A stretch of 48,447 nucleotides of DNA from JAUSIF01 sp036556265 (lineage in GTDB: Bacteria; Pseudomonadota; Alphaproteobacteria; Rhizobiales; Xanthobacteraceae), in assembly GCA_036556265.1 (NCBI GenBank), contig DATBJU010000186.1:1-48447 (forward strand), written 5' to 3'. The translations under genes were made by a program, and so were the position numbers. Positions 26,127-33,665 of this stretch are shown piece by piece. Under the pieces are notes generated by a model. That model made no database searches. It was not told where the DNA came from and worked only from the letters and a program-made list of their open reading frames with translations. The stretch's first letter is position 1. Every line of letters begins with the position of its first letter.

Positions 26127-26195
26127 TGGTTCAGATGCCTCCCCACGGCCTCGTAGCGACCGGGCAGGCGCCGATGCACCCGCCCGGTGACGCTT

Positions 26196-27359
26196 TCACG
26201 AGCTGCCTTCAGGGACAAGCGTCCAGTCACCCTTCTTGATCTCAAGCATGCGGAATGCCGAGAGATCGAGGCCAAGATGGTCGGTTGGCGACATGTTCAC
26301 GATTCCGCCCGTGCCGACGAACCCTTTGGTCTTTTCGATCTCGTCACGGACTTTGGACTTGTCCCAGCTGCCTGCGCGCTTGGCGGATTCTACCAGGATC
26401 ATCAGTCCATCATAAGCATGTCCGCCGAACGTGGACACGGGCTGCCCGGTGCCCTGCTCGTAAGTCTTCTTATACGCCTCGGCCACCGGCTTCTGCGGAT
26501 CATTGTTCGGCAGTTTGTCGGCGACGAGGAGCGCTGCCGCCGGCAAGCGCACCCCCTCGGCTGCAGGGCCGGCGAGCTCGATGAACTGCTTCGAGGCAAC
26601 GCCGTGGCTCTGATACAAGGGCTGCGTGATGCCAAGCTGCCGGTAGTTGCGCGTGACAATTGCGGGACCCTGCCCGAAGCCGGGATTGATCACGGCTTGC
26701 ACGTCGGCTTTGCTCTTTATGTTGGTGAGTTGCGGCGTCATGTCAGTATCGCGCGGTCCATAATTCTCTTGATGCACGATCGTGATGCCTGCTTTCGGCG
26801 CGACCTTGACGCATTCAGCTTCCATCGATTTGTCGAAACCACCGCTGCCCGAGATCAGAGCGACTTTCGACAGATTCCGACGCTTGATGTCGGCGAAGAT
26901 CTTTTCGCAAGCCATGGTGTCAGTGTGCGGTGTCTTGAATACCCATTTCCGCACCGGCTGGATGATCTGGATTGCGCCGGCAAGCGAGATGAACGGGATC
27001 TGTGCTTCTTCGAAGGCAGGAATCATCGCCAACGTGGACCCCGTCGTCGTGCCGCCGACCATCGCGACGATCTTGTCTTCTTCAATCAGACGAGTTGCGA
27101 ACGTCCGTGCATTGTTCGCATCACCGCCATCATCGTAGATGACGAGTTGCACCTTTTGACCGTTGACCCCACCCTTCGCGTTGATCGCTGCAACGTACAT
27201 CTCCAGCGTCTTCTTCTCGGGATCGCCGAGAAACGAGGCGGGCCCGGTGACCGACAATACCGCACCGATCTTGACCTGCGCCCACGCGAGCGGCGCAGTT
27301 ATGAGTATCGCAACAAAGATTGATGTCGCTGCGACCGCAACGGATCTTAATAGCTTCAT
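26196..27359 (-). CDS. livK: Periplasmic substrate-binding protein of the livKHMGF importer
   Basis: A 387-residue protein from the ATG at 27359 (GGGAGAG upstream) with a Sec signal peptide ending at about APLAWA. The mature part begins QVKIGAVLSVTGPASFLGDPEKKTLEM, typical of type I periplasmic binding proteins of the HAAT family. FGGHAYDGLMILVESAKRAG lies near the C-terminus. The ligand cannot be read from sequence, but the operon (thioesterase, padB, padCD, paaK) points to phenylacetate or a related aromatic acid. Confidence 0.9.
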   Translation of the reverse strand: MKLLRSVAVAATSIFVAILITAPLAWAQVKIGAVLSVTGPASFLGDPEKKTLEMYVAAINAKGGVNGQKVQLVIYDDGGDANNARTFATRLIEEDKIVAMVGGTTTGSTLAMIPAFEEAQIPFISLAGAIQIIQPVRKWVFKTPHTDTMACEKIFADIKRRNLSKVALISGSGGFDKSMEAECVKVAPKAGITIVHQENYGPRDTDMTPQLTNIKSKADVQAVINPGFGQGPAIVTRNYRQLGITQPLYQSHGVASKQFIELAGPAAEGVRLPAAALLVADKLPNNDPQKPVAEAYKKTYEQGTGQPVSTFGGHAYDGLMILVESAKRAGSWDKSKVRDEIEKTKGFVGTGGIVNMSPTDHLGLDLSAFRMLEIKKGDWTLVPEGSS

Positions 27360-27431
27360 GTCGCTCTCCCTAGATATCGCCTTGCGCACAAGGACTTGTG
27401 CCACCGCTATCAGAGCCGATCACGCCCACAT

Positions 27432-27445
27432 TTGACCAAGATCAA
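27432..27445. promoter_or_regulatory. FNR/Anr-type box between livK and the DUF2478 gene
   Basis: TTGACCAAGATCAA (TTGAC-N4-ATCAA) is a strong match to the FNR/Dnr consensus. It lies 73 bases upstream of livK and 35 bases upstream of the likely DUF2478 start, in a divergent gap. It probably switches on the phenylacetate operon under anoxia. Confidence 0.6.
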
Positions 27446-27479
27446 GGAAGGCAGCGTCATCGGCGTCATTCTGATTATT

Positions 27480-28067
27480 ATGCCGGAAGCGGGCGGAATC
27501 CCGGCTCTGCAAAAACGGGGCGCATCGTTGCTCGCGGCAGTGATCTACCAATCCGGTTTCCCGGTCGACGAGTTCATGGCCGCCATCGCGGCCACGCTGC
27601 GAGGCGAGAACCTGCGCCTGGGCGGTGCGATTCAGCAGAACGCGAGCCGGCAGGACACGGGGCAGTTGGCGGCCTGCAGCTCGGCAATGACGTTGATCGA
27701 CCTGTCGACCGGCGAGCGCTTCGGCATATCGCAGGACCTCGGGTCGCAGTCGCAGGACTGCCGCTTGGATTCGTGCGGCCTCGCTGAACTCGGCGGCGTG
27801 CTTGATGTCTCCGTCGATGACTCTCTCGATCTGGTGATACTTAACAAGTTCGGAAAAGCCGAGGCGGATGGCGGTGGCCTTCGCAGTGTCATTGCGCGGT
27901 CGATCGACGTGGGAGTCCCCGTCCTCACTGCCGTCAGGTCTATCTATCGCGAGGATTGGCAACGATTCCACGGTGGCGTAGCGACCGACCTCGTGCCGCA
28001 GTCCGAAGTCACATTGGCCTGGTGCCGCCGCGCGGTAGGTCGGCGGCGCATGGCGCAGCTCGTCTAA
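27480..28067 (+). CDS. DUF2478 protein (molybdenum-associated NTPase-like)
   Basis: About 195 residues from the ATG at 27480; the frame is open back to 27396, including a TTG at 27432, and no candidate has a clear ribosome site. The DUF2478 pattern is visible: LAAVIYQSGFPVDEFMAAIAATLRGENLRLGGAIQQN, LIDLSTGERFGISQDLG, SCGLAELGGVLDVSVDDSLDLVILNKFGKAEADGGGLRSVI and a late GVPVLTAVRSIY. Family members are usually found beside molybdate transporter or molybdopterin genes. Here the gene diverges from an operon containing a molybdenum enzyme, which fits. Biochemical role unknown. Confidence 0.75.
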   Translation: MPEAGGIPALQKRGASLLAAVIYQSGFPVDEFMAAIAATLRGENLRLGGAIQQNASRQDTGQLAACSSAMTLIDLSTGERFGISQDLGSQSQDCRLDSCGLAELGGVLDVSVDDSLDLVILNKFGKAEADGGGLRSVIARSIDVGVPVLTAVRSIYREDWQRFHGGVATDLVPQSEVTLAWCRRAVGRRRMAQLV

Positions 28068-28103
28068 CTCACTGGGCCAGCATGACGGAGCGCTCATTCC
28101 GGG

Positions 28104-28330
28104 ACGACATCGAAACTGGCAATCGAGTTCGCGAAGTGTCGCAGTCTCATCAAGGGTTACGGCGACACCCGCGGCCGTGGTGCCGGGAAATACCAAGCCC
28201 TTGCCGGGATCGTTTCCAAGCTGGCCGGCAAGCCGAATTCCTCGACGCTTCTCAGGCGTTTGCGCGAGGCTGCGCTGGAGGACGAAAACGGGCAGGCGTT
28301 GAACCGCCGGATCAGGGCGAATTCGAATCG
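28104..28330 (+). pseudogene. Remnant of an indolepyruvate oxidoreductase (IorB/DUF6537-like) C-terminus
   Basis: In plus-strand frame 28104 onwards, with no start codon of its own, the translation reads KLAIEFAKCRSLIKGYGDTR then GRGAGKYQALAGIVSKLAG and LLRRLREAALEDENGQALNR. This closely resembles the C-terminal tail of indolepyruvate:ferredoxin oxidoreductase beta-type proteins, where LxKGYGDTxxRG and LREAAL-D-GxAL are common. A stop at 28083 lies just upstream and no upstream homologous part is visible; the DUF2478 gene occupies that place. After 28330 the frame runs into the antisense of the tRNA-Sec gene. It looks like the leftover 3' end of a lost gene. Confidence 0.6.
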
Positions 28331-28338
28331 ACAGGGAG

Positions 28339-30408
28339 TCACTCCGCCTTGCGGACGCGCGGCGGAAGAGAGTGGGAGTCGAACCCACCAAAGGCCGTCT
28401 GACGACCCCTCCCGGATTTGAAGTCCGGACGCCCCACCGGGGACGATTCTCTTCCTTCTGATCCGCCGCTCGACTCCTCAGTCGTTCGGCCGAACACGGC
28501 AAGCCGACCCGGATTTACCCGTCGCAGGTCGCCGCGACGCTGCGTGAGGCCGTGGCGATCGAAGAACTCGAGAATCTGGATCGCTACCTTGCGACCATTA
28601 TCGAGCCGGTCGCGGAATTGCGCTGCGCCGAACTGACCGTCTGTAGCCTGCCCGGCGAGGTCTGCTGCGACTTCGGCCATCTCCCTGACCGTACGGCGCA
28701 GGAAGAAATGGTCGGGCGCCACCTCGTCGAGTTGACCCATTCGACTCAACGACTTCAGCAAACGGCGGACCGCGCTTTCCGTCGCCGCAATCTGAGCCGC
28801 GATGTCGCCAACGCGCGGCGGCCGAAAACGCGTCTGCCCGGAGAGGAGTGGCTCGATTGCCGCCCACAGCCTCTCATCCGCCGGCGACAGCCGAGTGCGA
28901 TGCGTCGTCAAGCGTGCGAAGGCGCCGTCAAGCACAACATTTCCTTCGCCGGCGAGTACTTGCACGAACGCGGAAAACACTGCTCTCGGCAGGCGCGGCT
29001 CGACTCTGAGCCGCAGGGTGTCAATGCCGAGGCCCGTCTGCTCCGGCTGCGCGGCGTGGAATTCTGCGAGGACGGCCCGCAGGTTAGCCGCGACTTGCTC
29101 CTTTGTCGCTGCGGACAGCAGCAGAACTTCGCTCTCAGCGGTCACCCCGACCGCGCCCATTCGCTCGATCGCTTCAACGAGCGCCGTATCGCGCAACGCG
29201 CGGTCGCGCGCGAATGCGGTCAGATTCACGTAGAACGGCGCGCACTCCAGCAACGCGGAGAGCGACTGCGCCGGATCGGAAACAGCATAGGCGTTCAGTC
29301 GCGCCAGCCGTTCCGGCGTACGGCGTCGGCGTGCCGGGGCGCGCAAGTCGAGCAGGCGACCCCCTCCGATCGTACGCTGGCCGGAGGTATCGCGTAGAAC
29401 GAATGGGTCGCCGGCCGCAGCAGCGATCGGCCGCTCGAGCACAAGCTGTACGTATCGTTCGCGCATACCCGGGTCTGGCGCGGCCTCGAGCAGCACGACC
29501 CGCGCGCCGACCTCAACCGCCGCCTGATGGAATCGCACCGGCATCCATTGCTCGATCGGCTTCGTCTCGCCGGAAAGCACGCGCAGCGACGCATCGATGC
29601 GGCTGGTTGGAGCGTGCAGCTCCGGATCGAGCACCACATCGCCACGCGAGATCGCGCTCTTGGTAATGACTTCACCCGTGAGATTGAGCGCGCATCGTTG
29701 GCCGACGCGACCGATCTCCGCGGGTCGATTGTGCGCGTGAATGGATCGAACCCGAGCAGGGAGGCCATGGGGGCTGACTGTCACACGATCGCCCACCGCG
29801 ACCGTCCCCGACATTACGGTGCCCGTCACCACCGTACCCGCCCCCGGCAAGGTGAAGCATCGATCCACCGCCAGCCGGAAGCGGCCTCCACCCGCGCGTT
29901 CGCCGATACTGCGCGCGGCCGCAAACAGTCGCTCGCGCAGCGCATCGACCCCCTCGCCGGTCACCGCCGAAACTGGAATGATTTCCGTCGAAGCGAGATT
30001 CGTTCCGGCGAGGCACTCCGTGATCTCTGTCTCGGCAACCTCCCGTCGCTCCGCCGAAACCAGGTCGGCCTTGGTCAAGGCGACAATGCCTTGCCGAACG
30101 CCGAGCAAATCGACAATTGCGAGGTGCTCCGCTGTCTGCGGCATCACTCCGTCGTCCGCCGCGACGACCAGGAGCACGAAATCGATTCCGGTCGCGCCGG
30201 CAAGCATGTTGCGAATGAACCGCTCGTGGCCCGGCACATCGACAAAGCCGATCTCGGTGCCGTCATCCGCATGCAGATAGGCGAAGCCGAGATCGATCGA
30301 GATCCCTCGCGCCTTCTCCTCCTTCAGGCGGTCCGTATCGACACCCGTGAGGGCGCGCACGAGTGTGGTCTTGCCATGATCGACGTGGCCGGCTGTTCCG
30401 ACAATCAT
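28339..30408 (-). CDS. selB: Selenocysteine-specific elongation factor SelB
   Basis: A 689-residue GTPase with G1 GHVDHGKT (residues 7-14), the EEKARGISIDLGFAY switch I region, DVPGHE as G3 and TKAD as G4. EF-Tu-like domains II and III follow, then a C-terminal half of winged-helix repeats that bind the SECIS hairpin. It delivers Sec-tRNA to in-frame UGA codons. Its ATG overlaps the selA stop (ATGA). A normal SelB C-terminus seems reached near NPGRLAVFG; the last roughly 40 residues are a translation of the tRNA-Sec gene (for example GRESSPVGRPDFKSG), with a TGA stop 24 bases beyond the tRNA. Confidence 0.95.
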   Translation of the reverse strand: MIVGTAGHVDHGKTTLVRALTGVDTDRLKEEKARGISIDLGFAYLHADDGTEIGFVDVPGHERFIRNMLAGATGIDFVLLVVAADDGVMPQTAEHLAIVDLLGVRQGIVALTKADLVSAERREVAETEITECLAGTNLASTEIIPVSAVTGEGVDALRERLFAAARSIGERAGGGRFRLAVDRCFTLPGAGTVVTGTVMSGTVAVGDRVTVSPHGLPARVRSIHAHNRPAEIGRVGQRCALNLTGEVITKSAISRGDVVLDPELHAPTSRIDASLRVLSGETKPIEQWMPVRFHQAAVEVGARVVLLEAAPDPGMRERYVQLVLERPIAAAAGDPFVLRDTSGQRTIGGGRLLDLRAPARRRRTPERLARLNAYAVSDPAQSLSALLECAPFYVNLTAFARDRALRDTALVEAIERMGAVGVTAESEVLLLSAATKEQVAANLRAVLAEFHAAQPEQTGLGIDTLRLRVEPRLPRAVFSAFVQVLAGEGNVVLDGAFARLTTHRTRLSPADERLWAAIEPLLSGQTRFRPPRVGDIAAQIAATESAVRRLLKSLSRMGQLDEVAPDHFFLRRTVREMAEVAADLAGQATDGQFGAAQFRDRLDNGRKVAIQILEFFDRHGLTQRRGDLRRVNPGRLAVFGRTTEESSGGSEGRESSPVGRPDFKSGRGRQTAFGGFDSHSLPPRVRKAE
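28363..28455 (-). tRNA. selC: Selenocysteine tRNA (anticodon TCA)
   Basis: Read on the minus strand, the gene starts GGAAGAGA and ends TCTCTTCC plus discriminator G, an eight-base-pair acceptor stem. The D stem is CGTCCC/GGGGCG (six pairs, loop CGGT). The anticodon arm is CCGGA-CTTCAAA-TCCGG with anticodon TCA. The long variable arm is AGGGGTCG/CGGCCTTT, and the T arm is GTGGG-TTCGACT-CCCAC. The 8+5 acceptor/T-stem layout, long D stem and TCA anticodon are diagnostic of bacterial tRNA-Sec. The three bases after the discriminator are CCG, so the CCA end is not encoded and must be added. The whole gene lies within the 3' end of the selB reading frame, on the same strand. Confidence 0.97.
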
Positions 30409-31802
30409 GCAGATTTCAGTTCAAGCGCGGCGAGATTGGCCGTAAAGCGCGCTTCATCCTCCAGGCAGCGCAGATCAAGCTGCAACCTTTGCTTCTCGAT
30501 CCGGCCGACGACCGGAACGGGCAGCGAGCGGAGCGCAGCCGCCAGCGACAACAGCGCGCCGCCGCCGGCCCCGCGGGGTGCGACCGCGAGCGCCGCGCTC
30601 GGAATGGTTTCCAGCGGCAAGGCGCCCGAGCCGATCTGGCTTGCGCAATCGATCACCTTGACCTGAAACGCGTCGCCAAGCCTTGCCGTGACCGTTGGCA
30701 GGAGTCGCCGCGCCATGGCTTCGATCTCGTCCTTGGCGCGTGACAAGAGCCGGAGCGTCGGCAGACGCTGCGCGAGCCGGTCCGGATCACGATAGAGCCT
30801 CAGCGTCGCTTCGATGGCGGCAAGGCGGATCTTGTCGATCCGCAACGCCCGTTTCATCGGATTGCGGTTGATCTTCTCGATCAGATCGCTGCGCCCAACG
30901 ATGAAGCCCGCCTGCGGGCCGCCCAGCAACTTATCGCCTGAGAAGGTGACAAGATCGGCGCCGTCGGCAACCGCCTCGGCAACAGTGGGCTCGCGCGGAA
31001 TGCCGTAGCGCGAAAGATCAACGAGCGTCCCGGATCCGAGATCGTTGACCAGCGGAACGCCGTGTTCGCGCGCGAGCACGGCAAGCTTGCCAGCCGGCAC
31101 CGCGGCACTAAACCCTTCGATCCGGTAGTTCGACGTGTGAACCTTAAGAATGAGCGCCGTCTTCGCGCCAATTGCGCCCGCATAGTCCTTTAGATGCGTA
31201 CGGTTGGTGGTGCCGACCTCGAGCAGTTTGGCACCCGCCCGGCGCATAATATCCGGCATGCGGAATGATCCGCCGATCTCGATCAACTCGCCGCGCGAGG
31301 CGATCGCTTCCCGGCCTTTCGCCAAGGTGTTGAGGACGAGAAGGACCGCGGCGGCATTGTTGTTGACGACGGTCGCATCCTCCGCGCCGCTGAGTTCGTG
31401 CAGCAGCTCACGCAGCACGTCATCACGTTCGCCGCGACCGCCGCCCGCAAGATCGAACTCGAGCGCCACCGCGTTGCGCATGGCCGACTGGGCGGCCTCG
31501 ATTGCAGGTTCTGCAATGAGTGCCCGGCCGAAATTCGTGTGCAGCACTATCCCTGTGAGATTGAACACGGGCTTCAGTCGCGGCACCGCTTCCACCTCAA
31601 GCCGCGCGAAAGCGATCGACGCTGCCCGCTCAGCGCCAATTCCCGACGACTGCGCGGCCCGCACCTCGGCGAGCGTCGCCCGAATAGAACCGACCACCGC
31701 CAGCCGGCCAAAATGCTCGGCCGCAAGCCGCGCGGTCTCCGTCCTTAGTACCTCGTCGACGGAGGGCAGCCTCGACAAGCCGCCGGTTTCGAGCTTCGAC
31801 AT
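30405..31802 (-). CDS. selA: L-seryl-tRNA(Sec) selenium transferase SelA
   Basis: About 465 residues from the ATG at 31802, chosen because it places LPSVDEVL at the same distance from the N-terminus as LPAIDRLL in E. coli SelA; the frame is open to 31874 (TTG), with another ATG at 31823. HTNFGRALIAEPA and TVVNNNAAAVLLVLN are typical. The pyridoxal-phosphate lysine is Lys291 in TFSGDKLLGGPQAG. SelA converts Ser-tRNA(Sec) to Sec-tRNA(Sec) with selenophosphate. It is coupled to selB by ATGA and lies 114 bases downstream of the second selenoprotein gene. selD, which makes selenophosphate, is not in the window. Confidence 0.95.
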   Translation of the reverse strand: MSKLETGGLSRLPSVDEVLRTETARLAAEHFGRLAVVGSIRATLAEVRAAQSSGIGAERAASIAFARLEVEAVPRLKPVFNLTGIVLHTNFGRALIAEPAIEAAQSAMRNAVALEFDLAGGGRGERDDVLRELLHELSGAEDATVVNNNAAAVLLVLNTLAKGREAIASRGELIEIGGSFRMPDIMRRAGAKLLEVGTTNRTHLKDYAGAIGAKTALILKVHTSNYRIEGFSAAVPAGKLAVLAREHGVPLVNDLGSGTLVDLSRYGIPREPTVAEAVADGADLVTFSGDKLLGGPQAGFIVGRSDLIEKINRNPMKRALRIDKIRLAAIEATLRLYRDPDRLAQRLPTLRLLSRAKDEIEAMARRLLPTVTARLGDAFQVKVIDCASQIGSGALPLETIPSAALAVAPRGAGGGALLSLAAALRSLPVPVVGRIEKQRLQLDLRCLEDEARFTANLAALELKSA

Positions 31803-31916
31803 TTCCCACGCCACGGCCGGCATGAATACGCCGGCTACCGGCGACTCGCTAGCGGATGGGGTGGGAGGACGCAACAGCGCGGCAGAGTCCGCGCTTTTTG
31901 GCCCGACCGGCCGTAC

Positions 31917-33545
31917 TCAGCGCCACACGTCGATGGAGACCGGAGCTCTGAGATCGCCGCTAATCATCTTCCAGGCGCCCTGGGTTTCGCCGCCAGCCAC
32001 AACGATATTGATCTGCTTGGCCTCGAAAATCTCAATCAATTCGTCGGGCTTGGCCTTGAGGCGGGTCGCGTATGGCTCGACACCGGCGACTGCGAGCGGG
32101 TGGATCAGCGTCTGGATGTGCTGGTTGTCCCAGTACTCGCGCGCAGGAAGCCGCGCGTTCCGAGCACACCATTCGATCAATTTCTCTTTCTTGTCGAAGC
32201 CGAGCTCGACGAATCCGCGCGCGGCAATCGGATCCAGCACCAGCATGGGCGGGCTGTAGTGCTCGGTCGCGGACAGACAGCGGCGCATCTTCTCCTGCCA
32301 CGTCGCGCGCGGGCCGTAGCCGGCGTGCGTGTACCAGCCGCCGAAGAATACGCTCGCGACGCTCTCCGTGGGCTGGAACCCTTTCTGCACGTGCAACGGC
32401 TCCCATGGACTCCGCTCTTCCGCTTCGGCGAACGCCGCCGAGTACGCGTACCAGTTTCCCTGCGAGCCCATGTACGTCTCGCCGGGCACGGAGCCCCCCT
32501 GCAGGTTCTGCGACAGTAACGCGTAAGCCCGCCCGATCGCGGCGTTAGCATGGTTATACGGACCCATCGCACCGATGCCCGAGTTCATGCCGATCTCATT
32601 TCGGATCGGCCCGTTGATGACCGAGATCGTTGCGAACGATGTGGTGCTGCTCGAGCGCGCTGAGATTCCGCTTGCGGCAAGTGCGAGGATCACGGGCAGA
32701 TATTCCGGCTTCGCCCCGGCCATTACCGCGTTCACCGCGACCTTTTCCACAGTGAACTCCCAGTACTCGCGGAAAAACGTCGGCCTCAGCCTGCCCACGA
32801 CCTCGTCGGGAGAGTGACTCGTTCCCCTCAGCATTTCCGCGACGCGCGCTTCGGTCGGCAGCGTGATCGGCAGGAAATCGGTCCAATTGTTCTCGACAAA
32901 CAGATGATGCAGGCGCTCCTCCGACTCCGGCTCGAGCAGCCGCGGCGTAGAGCGTTCGAAGGAGACGCCCTGAAGGTCTTCTTGGTCGAGTGGCTTCGTC
33001 AGACCCTCGATCATCTCCCGCACAAACGGCCGCTTCGATATCGGATCGACGCCTTCAATGTATGCGCGCAGTTGCTCAGCCGTTCGATCGACCACGGGCT
33101 GCGGGACGAACGCCTGGCGCATGCGCGGCATGCCGTTCGCAAGCGCCGCCGATTTCGCGAGCCGGGCAAAGACCTGCGTGTGAACGGCGACCGTGGGGAC
33201 GCCGGCCTGCTCCAACGAAGCTGCCAACCCGACGACCGTCGGGCTACAGGTGCTTCATAAGCCGACACCGAGGATGGCGGCGGAACCGTCCGCCGCGACC
33301 TTGGCGCGCATCTCGGGATCGTCAACCCAGCTTTGACGCGGCTTGATGATGCGTGCGTCCACGGCTGGCAGGTGCGCGGAGAACCATTGCCGCAGCTGCT
33401 CCATGAACACCTCGGAATTGTCGAACAGGCAGTCGACCAAATAGACCCGCTTGCGGTCGAGCCGGTCGAGCCGCGGCGCCAGGCGCTTGCCGGTGACCTT
33501 CGGCGGGTACCCGCGCGGATCGTGCACCGTCAGTTGTCCGACCAT
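31917..33545 (-). CDS. Selenoprotein of the UGSC-like group, copy B (Sec97)
   Basis: Reading through the in-frame TGA at 33255-33257 gives 542 residues from the ATG at 33545 (AAGGAGA eight bases upstream; an ATG at 33563 is less likely). The site reads GVGL-Sec97-STC-SPTVVGLAASLE, so Sec and Cys form a UxxC redox pair. The surrounding GVG-U-x-x-C-S-(N)-LE-x-G-(I/V)-PTVAV pattern resembles the UGSC (seleno)protein domain. A 400-residue C-terminal region follows with conserved INGPIRNEIGMNSGIGAMGP, SPWEPLHVQKGF and a glycine-rich end. That region's function is not known to me. No signal peptide or membrane helix. Copy A lies directly upstream; selA follows. Tolerance of a TGA in two paralogs, a SECIS-like hairpin and adjacent selABC exclude a nonsense mutation. 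Confidence 0.9.
33228..33243 (-). promoter_or_regulatory. Bacterial SECIS hairpin of selenoprotein copy B
   Basis: Eleven bases after the TGA, the mRNA reads CCCGACGGUCGUCGGG, a perfect six-base-pair stem with a four-base GGUC loop. Bacterial SECIS elements sit directly 3' of the UGA and show a short stem with G and U in the apical loop (GGUCU in E. coli fdhF), which SelB recognises. Position and loop both fit. Confidence 0.85.
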
Positions 33546-33665
33546 CGAATGCTTCTCCTTCATGTAGTGCGAGGAGACTATTCACGGGGCATCGCAGCGT
33601 CAATTTGGATGCTACCCACCGCGAACGACCGGAACGATGCTCGCGATGCACTGCGTTGGGCCGGA

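Noticed and set aside
26187..27323. A 378-codon open frame on the plus strand opposite livK
   Set aside because: It is antisense to a clear binding-protein gene with signal peptide. Its composition (rich in Arg, His, Cys) and lack of recognisable motifs are typical of shadow frames in GC-rich DNA.
27420..28502. A 360-codon minus-strand frame spanning the DUF2478 gene and tRNA-Sec
   Set aside because: It lies antisense to DUF2478 and the iorB-like relic and then overlaps the tRNA out of frame; nothing recognisable is encoded.
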